Below are positions 5,669 through 12,365 of a DNA stretch of 12,365 nt, piece by piece. The DNA comes from Prevotellaceae bacterium UBA6417 (GTDB taxonomy: Bacteria > Bacteroidota > Bacteroidia > Bacteroidales > Bacteroidaceae), in contig DJPH01000017.1 in NCBI GenBank assembly GCA_002439755.1, forward strand, positions 1-12,365, given 5' to 3'. The notes beneath the pieces are model-generated. The model was not told the DNA's origin. It ran no database searches and saw only the letters and a list, made by a program, of their open reading frames with translations. The position numbers and the translations under genes are program-made. Position 1 is the first letter of the stretch. Every line of letters begins with the position of its first letter.

Positions 5669-6232
5669 ATGAAACTACCTATATATATATATGGAATGCC
5701 GGTTCTCAGAGAAACTGCGCAAGATATCGACTTGCAGCAAAAAGAGGAACTCGGCGAGTTGGTACAGAATATGTTTGAAACCTTGTCGGCTTCAAACGGT
5801 GTCGGTTTGGCTGCTCCACAGATAGGAAAAGCCTTGCGTGTTGTAGTAATAGATTTGAATGTGCTATCCGAAGACTATCCTGAGTATAAGGATTTCAGGC
5901 ATGTGTATTATAATGCCCGCATATTGGAGTATGGTGAAAAGACTGAGACAATGGAAGAAGGCTGTCTGAGCCTTCCCGGCATATCTGAAAAGGTGACACG
6001 TCCCACGCGTGTCCGTGTAGCATACCTTGACGAGCAGTTCCAGCCGCATGAAGAGTGGGTCGACGGCTATTTGGCGCGTGTCATGCAGCACGAGTTCGAT
6101 CATTTGGACGGTCACATGTTTATTGACCGCATTTCAACATTCCGCCGCCAAATGCTTAAGAGCAAACTTTCGGCTTTTCTGAAAGGTAAAGTCAAGTGTT
6201 CCTATAAAGTAAAGACCATAAAGAAAGCTTGA
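5669..6232 (+). CDS. def: Peptide deformylase
   Basis: The 187-residue metalloenzyme removes the formyl group from the first Met of new proteins in the cytoplasm. All three motifs are intact: GVGLAAPQIG at 44-53, EGCLSLPG with the metal ligand Cys99, and QHEFDHLDG with His141, Glu142 and His145. It is of ordinary length. The first codons (KLPIYIYGMPVLR) match the usual start of the family, which fixes the ATG at 5669 even though another ATG lies at codon 10. Codons 4-8 run through an uninterrupted TA dinucleotide repeat. The stop TGA (6230-6232) shares bases with the TTG start of the TPR gene, so the two are probably translationally coupled. Confidence 0.95.
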   Translation: MKLPIYIYGMPVLRETAQDIDLQQKEELGELVQNMFETLSASNGVGLAAPQIGKALRVVVIDLNVLSEDYPEYKDFRHVYYNARILEYGEKTETMEEGCLSLPGISEKVTRPTRVRVAYLDEQFQPHEEWVDGYLARVMQHEFDHLDGHMFIDRISTFRRQMLKSKLSAFLKGKVKCSYKVKTIKKA

Positions 6233-8217
6233 GAAAGTTAATTCTTTTGCTGTCCTTGTTGCCGTTTGTCGCCAAGGCGCAAATCAATGCAGACGGGGTA
6301 ATCTCCATGGGACGCAATGCGCTTTACTATGAAGATTACGTTCTGTCCATACAATATTTCAACCACGCAATAGAAGCCAAGCCTTATTTGTATGCACCAT
6401 ATTACTATCGGGCAGTCGCCAAGTATTACCTTGGCGATTATGTGGGTGCCATCAATGACTGTACGGCCTCGATAGAGCGCGACCCTTTCATTGACGATTG
6501 CTATCGTTTGCGGGCTATATGTCTGATAATGACAGGTGATTATCAGAAAGCCTCCGACGATTACCGCCTGCTGATACAGCGAAAGAGTGAGGATCAGGCA
6601 GTTTGGTATAATTTGGTGCTATGTCAGGCACAGCAAAAACAGTTTGCGCAGGCCGATTCAGTACTCGACAAAATGATTGTGAAGTGGCCCGGATATGCCC
6701 GTTGCTACATGCTCAAGGCTCAGATTGCCATGGAGCAAAAAGACACCATTGCAGCCGATCATCTTATCGACAGGACTTTGCAAATTGACTCTTTTTATGT
6801 CGATGCTCTGGCTGCCAAGGCAATGCTCTACATGCGAAAGGACAGTTTTGCGCGTGCAGAGCAGTATTACGACAGGGCCATCGTGCAGTCGCCACGTCAG
6901 GCCGGCTTTTTTCTGGGGCGTGCCTTGTCGCGTTATCAGCAGAATAAGTTGCGTGGAGCCATGGACGATTATAATGTGGCGCTCGATTTGGCTCCCGACA
7001 ACTATCCCGGCCATTACAACCGCGGCTTGCTTCGCATGCAAGTCGGCGAGAACAATTTAGCCATAGAAGATTTTGATTTTGTATTGAAGAAAGTTCCAGA
7101 TGACAGGCTGGCCTTGTATAATCGTGCCGTTTTGCACGAAAAGACAGGCAATTATCGTGCTGCCATCGACGACTATACGGCTGTATTGAAGGACTATCCC
7201 GATTTTACTGCCGGCTATGAGAGCCGTGCGAGATGCAGGCGAAAGATAGGCGACAATGCCCGCGCCCTGCAGGACGAGCGCAAGGTGACCATTGCACAGT
7301 TGGACGAGATGTATGGCCAGCGCAAGCGTACCAAACGCTATACCCGCAAGCCCAAAGAGCAAAATATAGACGAGTATCAGAACCTCGTTGTCGAGGATGA
7401 AAGCGACAATATCGCAAAATTCTATGCCAGCGACTATCGCGGCCGTGTCCAAAACAAACAAGTCGATGTGGTTCCTCAGCCTTTATATGTGCTTACGTTT
7501 CATCCGGCAGTCGGTGATGTGGTCTTCCGAAAGGACTTTGCTGCATTTGTCGAGCATCTGAATACTTCTCACCTGTTTTCCAGAAAACTTTACATAGCTT
7601 CGCGTTCCTCCGCTGCTTCCGAGCAGGAAATACGCGAACTCGACGAAGAAAACCGGCGCTTGTCCGCTGAAGTCGGCACGCATGCCGCTTCGCCTGCCCA
7701 GTCGTTTGCCCTGGCCATGCTTTCTGCCTCAAAGCGCGACTATGTGTCGGCTCTTTCCTTGCTCGACCAAACGCTTCGGCAGGATTCCCTTTTCGAGGCC
7801 GCCCTTTTCTTGCGTGCCGGAGTGAGAGCCTTGCAGCTTGAAGCCCAGGATGCATCGCAAAACGCGCAGACAAATCCTGTTCAGAACATAGAGGTTTCAC
7901 GCATGCGCTACAGGCCTTTGATTGCCGATTTGACAAAGGCCATCTCTATGGATGCCGATTGTGCATACCTTTATTATAACCGCGGGTGCATCTATCAGCA
8001 GATGAAAATGTCCGACGAGGCTTTGAAGGACTACAACCGTGCCATTTCCCTGCAGCCCGATTTGGCCGAGGCCTATTATAATCGTGGCTTGCTTTATGTC
8101 GGACTGGACGATTTCCAAAAAGCCGACCTCGACCTTAGCAAGGCCGGTGAGTTGGGCCTCTATTCGGCTTACAGTCTGATAAAGCATTTCAGAAAAGCCC
8201 GGTTGCAAAAGCGTTGA
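6229..8217 (+). CDS. Large exported TPR-repeat protein with TTG start
   Basis: The 662-residue protein has a Sec signal peptide (MRKLILLLSLLPFVAKAQ, likely cleavage after Ala17). About nine or ten tandem TPR units follow at roughly 20-350, with repeats such as YYRAVAKYYLGDYVGAINDC and HYNRGLLRMQVGENNLAIEDF. A non-TPR middle at about 350-480 is basic (QRKRTKRYTRKPKEQ), then holds YVLTFHPAVGDVVF and a Glu-rich possible coiled coil. A second TPR block lies at about 485-650. TPRs are protein-protein docking surfaces; in the periplasm or outer membrane such proteins act as scaffolds. The TTG at 6229 is chosen because it alone supplies the signal peptide; the first in-frame ATG (6307) would remove it. 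It overlaps the deformylase stop by 4 bases. No specific function is recognised. Confidence 0.85.
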   Translation: MRKLILLLSLLPFVAKAQINADGVISMGRNALYYEDYVLSIQYFNHAIEAKPYLYAPYYYRAVAKYYLGDYVGAINDCTASIERDPFIDDCYRLRAICLIMTGDYQKASDDYRLLIQRKSEDQAVWYNLVLCQAQQKQFAQADSVLDKMIVKWPGYARCYMLKAQIAMEQKDTIAADHLIDRTLQIDSFYVDALAAKAMLYMRKDSFARAEQYYDRAIVQSPRQAGFFLGRALSRYQQNKLRGAMDDYNVALDLAPDNYPGHYNRGLLRMQVGENNLAIEDFDFVLKKVPDDRLALYNRAVLHEKTGNYRAAIDDYTAVLKDYPDFTAGYESRARCRRKIGDNARALQDERKVTIAQLDEMYGQRKRTKRYTRKPKEQNIDEYQNLVVEDESDNIAKFYASDYRGRVQNKQVDVVPQPLYVLTFHPAVGDVVFRKDFAAFVEHLNTSHLFSRKLYIASRSSAASEQEIRELDEENRRLSAEVGTHAASPAQSFALAMLSASKRDYVSALSLLDQTLRQDSLFEAALFLRAGVRALQLEAQDASQNAQTNPVQNIEVSRMRYRPLIADLTKAISMDADCAYLYYNRGCIYQQMKMSDEALKDYNRAISLQPDLAEAYYNRGLLYVGLDDFQKADLDLSKAGELGLYSAYSLIKHFRKARLQKR

Positions 8218-8284
8218 AAGAAAGTTTTTTTGGTTTACTGCAATTTAGAAACGGGAAAGTTCATCCTGTTCGGAAAATAAGCTG

Positions 8285-8292
8285 TATTTTTG
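8285..8292 (+). promoter_or_regulatory. -7 box of the GH109 gene
   Basis: TATTTTTG fits TAnnTTTG and ends 43 bases before the ATG at 8336. The -33 region has no clear TTTG. The preceding 118-base gap (8218-8335) holds a T run (8225-8231) after the TPR gene, but I see no stable hairpin in front of it. Confidence 0.5.
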
Positions 8293-8335
8293 TGACTTAA
8301 ACAGTAAATATCAGAACTATAATCATTAAATTAAC

Positions 8336-9886
8336 ATGAGAAGGAAAATCCTACATCTATTTCTGTTAGTGACAATGGTCGCTCCTTTTGCTTTTCAAAC
8401 AGCCGGAGCCGAAACCAAGTGGCATTGGGACAAAGGTACAATCGTGGTTGACGTTCCCGAGCGTCCTGCTGGGCAAAAGAGCGCCCTGAACCTGGCAACT
8501 CCGGCGCTTCCGGTCGTACGTGTGGCTTTTGTGGGACTGGGTATGCGCGGTCCCGGTGCAGTAGAACGCTGGACACACATCAACGGCGTGCGTATCGTTG
8601 CTTTGTGCGACTATGAGAAAAGCCGTGCCGAAGCGCAGCAGGGCACTTTGAAGAAAGCCGGTTTGCCCGAAGCCGACATCTATTATGGTGCCGACGGCTA
8701 TAAAAAGCTGTGTGAGCGCGACGATATCAATCTGGTCTATATTGCTACCGACTGGGTCCATCATGTTCCCATTGCCAAGTATGCTCTCGAGCACGGCAAA
8801 CATGTGGCCATCGAAGTTCCTTCGGCAACCAATCTGCAGGAATGCTGGGATCTTATCAATCTGGCCGAGCAGAAGCAACTTCATTGCATGCTGCTCGAAA
8901 ATTGCTGCTATGATTTCTTTGAGCTCAACACACTCAACATGGCCCAGCATGGCGTATTTGGCGAGGTGATTCGTGTGCAAGGTGCTTATCTGCACAATCT
9001 TTCCGAATACTGGCATGAGTATTGGCACAATTGGCGTCTTGACTTCAACCAAAAGCATCGCGGTGACATTTATGCCACCCACGGCCTCGGTCCTGTTGCC
9101 CAGGTTCTCAACATTCACCGTGGCGATCGCATGAAGACTTTGGTAGCCATGGATACGCGTCCTTTTACCGGCCCCGGATGTGTAAAGCAGTTTACCGGAA
9201 AGGACTGCACGGAAGAGGAGTTCCGCAACGGCGATCACACAACCACTCTGATTCGAACAGAATTGGGCAAGGTGATTGAAATACAGCACGATGTAATGAA
9301 TCCTCAGCCCTACAGCCGCCTGTATCAGCTTACGGGAACAAAGGGATTTGCCAACAAATATCCTATTGAAGGCTACGCCTTGAGTGCAGGTCAGATGAAA
9401 CAGTCAGGGGTGGCTCCCAAAGTCGACAATCTCAGTTCGCACAGTTTCATGTCGGATGCCGACAGAAAAGCCCTTACGGAAAAATACGAATCGCCCTTAA
9501 TCAAAAAATATGGCGAAGAGGCCAAGCTCGTGGGCGGTCACGGCGGTATGGACTTTACGATGGACTGCCGTTTGGTTTATTGCCTGCAAAACGGTTTGCC
9601 CCTCGATATAGATGTCTATGATTTGGCAGAGTGGTGCTGCCTGGCCGAATTGGGCGAGCTTTCAATGGACAACAATAATGCTTCTGTCAGGATTCCCGAT
9701 TTCACACGCGGTCATTGGAACGAGCAGAAAGGTTTCAAGCACGCTTATGCTTCGCCCGAGCAAGAAGCCGAAACGGCAGCAATAGCCAAGGCCTATACGC
9801 TTACGTTAAAACAAAAAGGAGCCGAAGCAGCCGAAAAGGAATTGAAAAAGCAATTGAAACTTCAGGCAAAGAAACACAAGAAGTAA
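8336..9886 (+). CDS. GH109-type glycosidase (Gfo/Idh/MocA fold), probable alpha-N-acetylgalactosaminidase
   Basis: The 516-residue protein has a signal peptide (about 1-25, cleavage after TAGA), then a Rossmann domain with the NAD-binding GLGMRG at 67-72 and ALCD at 89-92. EVPSA at 160-164 follows, then the GH109-like core: LLENCCYDFFEL (187-198), LNMAQHGVFGEV, the WHNWRLDFNQKHRGDIYATHG block ending at 250, and later GGHGGMDF and VYDLAEW. GH109 enzymes remove terminal alpha-linked GalNAc, for example from mucin or blood-group A glycans, using tightly bound NAD+ and a transient oxidation at C3. The order of these motifs is as I recall it from characterised GH109 proteins; substrate is not proven. 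The protein ends in a 35-residue Lys/Ala/Glu-rich tail. It is a single-gene unit between its own promoter and a palindromic terminator. Confidence 0.85.
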   Translation: MRRKILHLFLLVTMVAPFAFQTAGAETKWHWDKGTIVVDVPERPAGQKSALNLATPALPVVRVAFVGLGMRGPGAVERWTHINGVRIVALCDYEKSRAEAQQGTLKKAGLPEADIYYGADGYKKLCERDDINLVYIATDWVHHVPIAKYALEHGKHVAIEVPSATNLQECWDLINLAEQKQLHCMLLENCCYDFFELNTLNMAQHGVFGEVIRVQGAYLHNLSEYWHEYWHNWRLDFNQKHRGDIYATHGLGPVAQVLNIHRGDRMKTLVAMDTRPFTGPGCVKQFTGKDCTEEEFRNGDHTTTLIRTELGKVIEIQHDVMNPQPYSRLYQLTGTKGFANKYPIEGYALSAGQMKQSGVAPKVDNLSSHSFMSDADRKALTEKYESPLIKKYGEEAKLVGGHGGMDFTMDCRLVYCLQNGLPLDIDVYDLAEWCCLAELGELSMDNNNASVRIPDFTRGHWNEQKGFKHAYASPEQEAETAAIAKAYTLTLKQKGAEAAEKELKKQLKLQAKKHKK

Positions 9887-9911
9887 CAGAGGCTTTCGTA
9901 TAGAATTTCAT

Positions 9912-9955
9912 ATAAGTCAAGGCCGGCATTTTGCAAAATGCCGGCCTTGACTTAT
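9912..9955. terminator. Perfect 44-base palindrome, probable bidirectional terminator
   Basis: The two 22-base arms are completely self-complementary about the centre 9933/9934. The G/C core (GGCCGGC) is flanked by AATAAGTCAA-type ends, and TTGCAA is at the tip. It lies 25 bases after the GH109 stop and 85 bases after the rfbA stop, which converge on it. No long T run is present, though the ends are A/T-rich in both directions. Confidence 0.7.
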
Positions 9956-10040
9956 TAAATTGGTGCGTCTCCTTTTAAATTCTCTTCGTCTGTTTTCCAA
10001 TTCAAAAGGCATCATTCGGGCGCCTCACCGGGTGTGAATC

Positions 10041-10928
10041 TTATCTTGTGGATTCTGTTGAAATCAGTTTGAGCAGATATTGGCCGTATTCGTTTTTCGC
10101 CATGGGCTGTGCCACTTCACGTACTTTTTCGGGGCTTATCCATCCTTTTTCCAAGGCAATTCCTTCCAGGCAGGCCACTTTCAGTCCGGTGCGCTTCTCG
10201 ATGACTTCTATAAAGGTGGAGGCTTCGCTCAGACTGTCGTGCGTTCCCGTGTCGAGCCAGGCGAAGCCGCGTCCCAGGGTTTCCACTTTCAGACGTTCCT
10301 CGTGCAGATAAGTCTGGTTGACAGTGGTGATTTCCAGTTCGCCACGCTTGCTTGGCTTGATGGTTCGCGCAATGTCCACTACATCGTTGGGGTAAAAATA
10401 GAGTCCCACAACGGCATAATTGCTCTTGGGATTTTCCGGTTTCTCTTCGATAGAGAGGCAATTCTTGTCGTCATCGAATTCGGCTACGCCGTAGCGTTGC
10501 GGGTCGGTCACCTGGTAGCCGAAAATGGTTCCCTTTCGTTCCCTTTCAGCCGTTTCGACTGCCTGGTGAAGAATGGAGGGCAATCCGCTCCCATAGAAAA
10601 TATTGTCGCCGAGAATCAGACAGACATCATCATCACCGATAAAATCTCTTCCGATGATGAAAGCCTGCGCCAATCCATCGGGTGACGGCTGCTCGGCATA
10701 TTCGAGGCGAATACCGAAATTGCTGCCGTCGCCCAGCAAACGTTTGAACGACGGCAAATCGGTGGGTGTCGAGATAATCAGAATTTCACGGATGCCTGCC
10801 AGCATCAATACAGAGATGGGATAATAGACCATCGGTTTATCGAAAATGGGAATCAGTTGTTTGCTGATTCCTTTTGTGATGGGGTAGAGGCGGGTGCCGC
10901 TTCCTCCGGCCAAAACGATTCCTTTCAT
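10041..10928 (-). CDS. rfbA: Glucose-1-phosphate thymidylyltransferase (RmlA)
   Basis: The 295-residue enzyme joins dTTP and glucose-1-phosphate to give dTDP-glucose, the first step toward dTDP-L-rhamnose and other deoxysugars of surface polysaccharides. Motifs are clear: MKGIVLAGGSGTRLYPIT at the N-terminus, SKQLIPIFDKPMVYYP at 22-36, QPSPDGLAQAF, LGDNIFYGSG with the metal-binding Asp, and EEKPENPKSNYAVVGLYFY. The frame is open to 11030, but the correct start is the ATG at 10926-10928: it begins the conserved MKGIVLAGG and gives the normal family length, and the extension would cross the promoter box. No rmlB, rmlC or rmlD gene adjoins it here, so it is a lone gene in this window. It is convergent with the GH109 gene and divergent from the aldose epimerase. 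Confidence 0.95.
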   Translation of the reverse strand: MKGIVLAGGSGTRLYPITKGISKQLIPIFDKPMVYYPISVLMLAGIREILIISTPTDLPSFKRLLGDGSNFGIRLEYAEQPSPDGLAQAFIIGRDFIGDDDVCLILGDNIFYGSGLPSILHQAVETAERERKGTIFGYQVTDPQRYGVAEFDDDKNCLSIEEKPENPKSNYAVVGLYFYPNDVVDIARTIKPSKRGELEITTVNQTYLHEERLKVETLGRGFAWLDTGTHDSLSEASTFIEVIEKRTGLKVACLEGIALEKGWISPEKVREVAQPMAKNEYGQYLLKLISTESTR

Positions 10929-11007
10929 AATAAAAAATGCTTTTTGTGGGCTGGGTGCATATCCGCCTGTAATTGAGACCGGCAATGCCGCCAACCATAT
11001 TTGTTGG

Positions 11008-11015
11008 CAAAGATA
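11008..11015 (-). promoter_or_regulatory. -7 box of rfbA
   Basis: The minus strand reads TATCTTTG, a perfect TAnnTTTG, 79 bases from the ATG, giving a leader of about 70 bases. A 6-bp hairpin (GCCAAC at 10990-10995 with GTTGGC at 11003-11008) overlaps the edge of the box and could shape the 5' end of the message. Confidence 0.6.
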
Positions 11016-11058
11016 GAAAAAAGCAGTCACAGAATACCGGCATTGTCGAATTAATTGC

Positions 11059-11066
11059 TAATTTTG
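11059..11066 (+). promoter_or_regulatory. -7 box of the aldose 1-epimerase gene
   Basis: TAATTTTG fits TAnnTTTG and ends 68 bases before the chosen ATG at 11135. It lies only 43 bases from the rfbA box on the other strand, so the two divergent genes could share one regulator. Confidence 0.5.
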
Positions 11067-11134
11067 CTACGTTATAGTCCTTTTCGGGCTGAAAACATTT
11101 GCAAGTGGCGATGATTCATAATAAACACATACAG

Positions 11135-12286
11135 ATGAAAAAGTTTTTTTTGTTGGCCGGCGTGGCAATGGCAATGTTCGCTTCGTGCGATAAGAAGCCT
11201 GCAGGCATGATTACAGAGTCAGGGCTGAATCCTGAAGATTTTAAGGTGGAGAAAGACGGTGTGCAATCGCAGCTCTTCGTGTTGAAGAATGAGAAAGGCA
11301 TGGAAGTGACGCTGACAAACATCGGCGCCCGTATCGTGTCGGTTATGGTGCCTGACAGAGACGGTAAGATGACCGATGTAGTGCTTGGTTTCGACAGCAT
11401 AGGCAAATATGAGCGCATCCCTTCCGATTTCGGTGCTGCCATCGGGCGTTATGCCAACCGCATTGACAAGGGACAGATTACGGTAGAAGGAAAAACCATC
11501 CAGCTTCCGACTAACAATTACGGACATTGCCTGCACGGCGGTCCCGAAGGTTGGCAGTACAAATTTTTCAAGGCCGATCAAAAAGATCCGAAGACAGTGG
11601 AATTCACAGTTGTGTCGCCCGATGGAGAAATGAACTTCCCCGGTACGGTTACGGCAAAGGTAACTTATACCTTGACAGACGACAATGCCATCGATATAGC
11701 CTACAACGCCACGACCGACAAGGAAACCGTCATCAATATGACCAATCATTCGTATTTCAATCTTGACGGCGATCCGTCGAAACCCATCACCGATGATACG
11801 CTCTATATCAATGCCGACAAGTTTACGCCGGTTGACAGCACTTTCATGACGACAGGCGAGATAGCTTCAGTTTTCGAAACGCCGTTTGACTTTACCAAGC
11901 CAACGACCATTGGCCAACGCATAGACGAAGACAACCAACAGCTGAAAAACGGCCACGGATATGACCACAATTGGGTGCTCAACACAAATGGCAGCATCGA
12001 TTCGCTTGCCGCACGCGTCATTTCGCCCGTGACAGGCATAGTACTGGACGTATATACCGACCAGCCCGGCATACAAATCTATACCGGTAACTTCCTTGAC
12101 GGAACAGTTGTAGGCAAGAAAGACATTGCCTATCCGCGGCGCAGTGCCATCTGTCTGGAAACGCAGGTGTTCCCCGACAGCCCCAACAAATTTGCAAAGG
12201 GTGTGAAGGGATGGCCCACGGCCTACCTAAAGCCCGGTGAAGTGTACAGTCACCATACAATTTTCAAGTTTTCAGTGAACAAGTAA
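11135..12286 (+). CDS. galM: Lipoprotein aldose 1-epimerase (mutarotase)
   Basis: The 383-residue enzyme interconverts the alpha and beta anomers of galactose, glucose and related sugars. It has a lipoprotein signal (MKKFFLLAGVAMAMFASC, Cys18). The galactose-mutarotase fold follows with GRYANRI near 109-115, CLHGGPEGW (His134), TNHSYFNL with the catalytic acid His205, YDHNWVL, and CLETQVFPDSPN with the catalytic base Glu342. The lipid anchor places it in the periplasm or at the outer membrane, so it probably prepares sugars released outside the cytoplasm for uptake. The frame is open from 11099, with TTG at 11099 and ATG at 11111 upstream, but those starts would put polar residues before the KK-hydrophobic signal. 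Length after the signal is normal. A hairpin follows its stop. Confidence 0.92.
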   Translation: MKKFFLLAGVAMAMFASCDKKPAGMITESGLNPEDFKVEKDGVQSQLFVLKNEKGMEVTLTNIGARIVSVMVPDRDGKMTDVVLGFDSIGKYERIPSDFGAAIGRYANRIDKGQITVEGKTIQLPTNNYGHCLHGGPEGWQYKFFKADQKDPKTVEFTVVSPDGEMNFPGTVTAKVTYTLTDDNAIDIAYNATTDKETVINMTNHSYFNLDGDPSKPITDDTLYINADKFTPVDSTFMTTGEIASVFETPFDFTKPTTIGQRIDEDNQQLKNGHGYDHNWVLNTNGSIDSLAARVISPVTGIVLDVYTDQPGIQIYTGNFLDGTVVGKKDIAYPRRSAICLETQVFPDSPNKFAKGVKGWPTAYLKPGEVYSHHTIFKFSVNK

Positions 12287-12308
12287 ACTGTTTCTTCATA
12301 ATAATATC

Positions 12309-12345
12309 AAGAAGCCGCATCCTTTCAATGGGAATGCGGCTTCTT
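12309..12345 (+). terminator. Hairpin terminator after the aldose 1-epimerase gene
   Basis: AAGAAGCCGCAT (12309-12320) pairs perfectly with ATGCGGCTTCTT (12334-12345), a 12-bp stem that may extend by a C-C/G-G pair around one bulged A. It lies 22 bases after the stop. The 3' side ends TTCTTCATTA, so the T tract is short. The last 20 bases of the window hold nothing recognisable. Confidence 0.65.
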
Positions 12346-12365
12346 CATTAGTCAAGCCTGCCAAA

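Noticed and set aside
8366..9289. 307-codon open frame antisense to the GH109 gene
   Set aside because: It lies wholly inside a gene with clear family motifs, its translation has no recognisable domain, and it is a codon-composition shadow.
10929..11030. 34-codon N-terminal extension of rfbA
   Set aside because: It would precede the conserved MKGIVLAGG start and runs across the predicted promoter and transcription start.
1..12365. tRNA, rRNA, CRISPR arrays, insertion sequences, attachment sites
   Set aside because: I saw no cloverleaf-like sequence, evenly spaced repeats, transposase-like ORF or terminal inverted repeats with target duplications.

Overview
The window reads as chromosomal DNA from a member of the Bacteroidales (Bacteroidota), probably a Prevotella- or Bacteroides-like gut or oral anaerobe. 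The evidence is threefold. Eight sites match the Bacteroidota -7 promoter box TAnnTTTG, and no gene start has a convincing Shine-Dalgarno sequence. The protein families are typical of the group: a Bacteroides-type serine palmitoyltransferase, a GH109 enzyme, a lipoprotein aldose epimerase and a SPOR lipoprotein. Coding density and base composition look even throughout. I see no insertion sequence, prophage, CRISPR array, tRNA or rRNA. Most of the window is ordinary chromosome, and the less usual parts are the lipid locus, one candidate small RNA and the membrane-gene trio.

Layout. (1) Positions 3-491 (+) hold the 3' end of a polysaccharide deacetylase-like enzyme. (2) A promoter followed about 60 bases later by an intrinsic terminator (611-736, +) encloses no ORF and may encode a small RNA. 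(3) Positions 747-2125 (-) are a two-gene operon: a lipid kinase of the DagK/YegS/sphingosine-kinase fold, then a small lipoprotein. (4) Divergent from it at 2295-3482 (+) is serine palmitoyltransferase, the committing enzyme of sphingolipid synthesis. Having the two lipid genes back to back suggests a sphingolipid-related role for the kinase. (5) A convergent SPOR-domain lipoprotein lies at 3642-4139 (-).

(6) Positions 4389-8217 (+) look like one long transcription unit of six tightly packed genes: a YtxH-like membrane protein, a holin-X-like membrane protein, an 89-residue protein of unknown function, RuvX/YqgF, peptide deformylase, and a large exported TPR protein that starts with TTG inside the deformylase stop codon. 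(7) Positions 8336-9886 (+) are a secreted GH109 (Gfo/Idh/MocA-fold) glycosidase with its own promoter. It ends at a perfect 44-base palindrome shared as a terminator with the convergent gene. (8) Positions 10041-10928 (-) are glucose-1-phosphate thymidylyltransferase (rfbA). (9) Divergent from it at 11135-12286 (+) is a lipoprotein aldose 1-epimerase followed by a terminator hairpin.

The common theme is the cell envelope and carbohydrate use: sphingolipid and phospholipid synthesis, dTDP-sugar supply, peptidoglycan-binding and membrane-associated proteins, and surface or periplasmic glycan and sugar processing. RuvX and deformylase are housekeeping genes embedded in the envelope-gene operon. 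No gene-free stretch exceeds 300 bases. The largest (492-746, 2126-2294, 4140-4388, 8218-8335, 9887-10040, 10929-11134) are described under their promoters, terminators and repeats.
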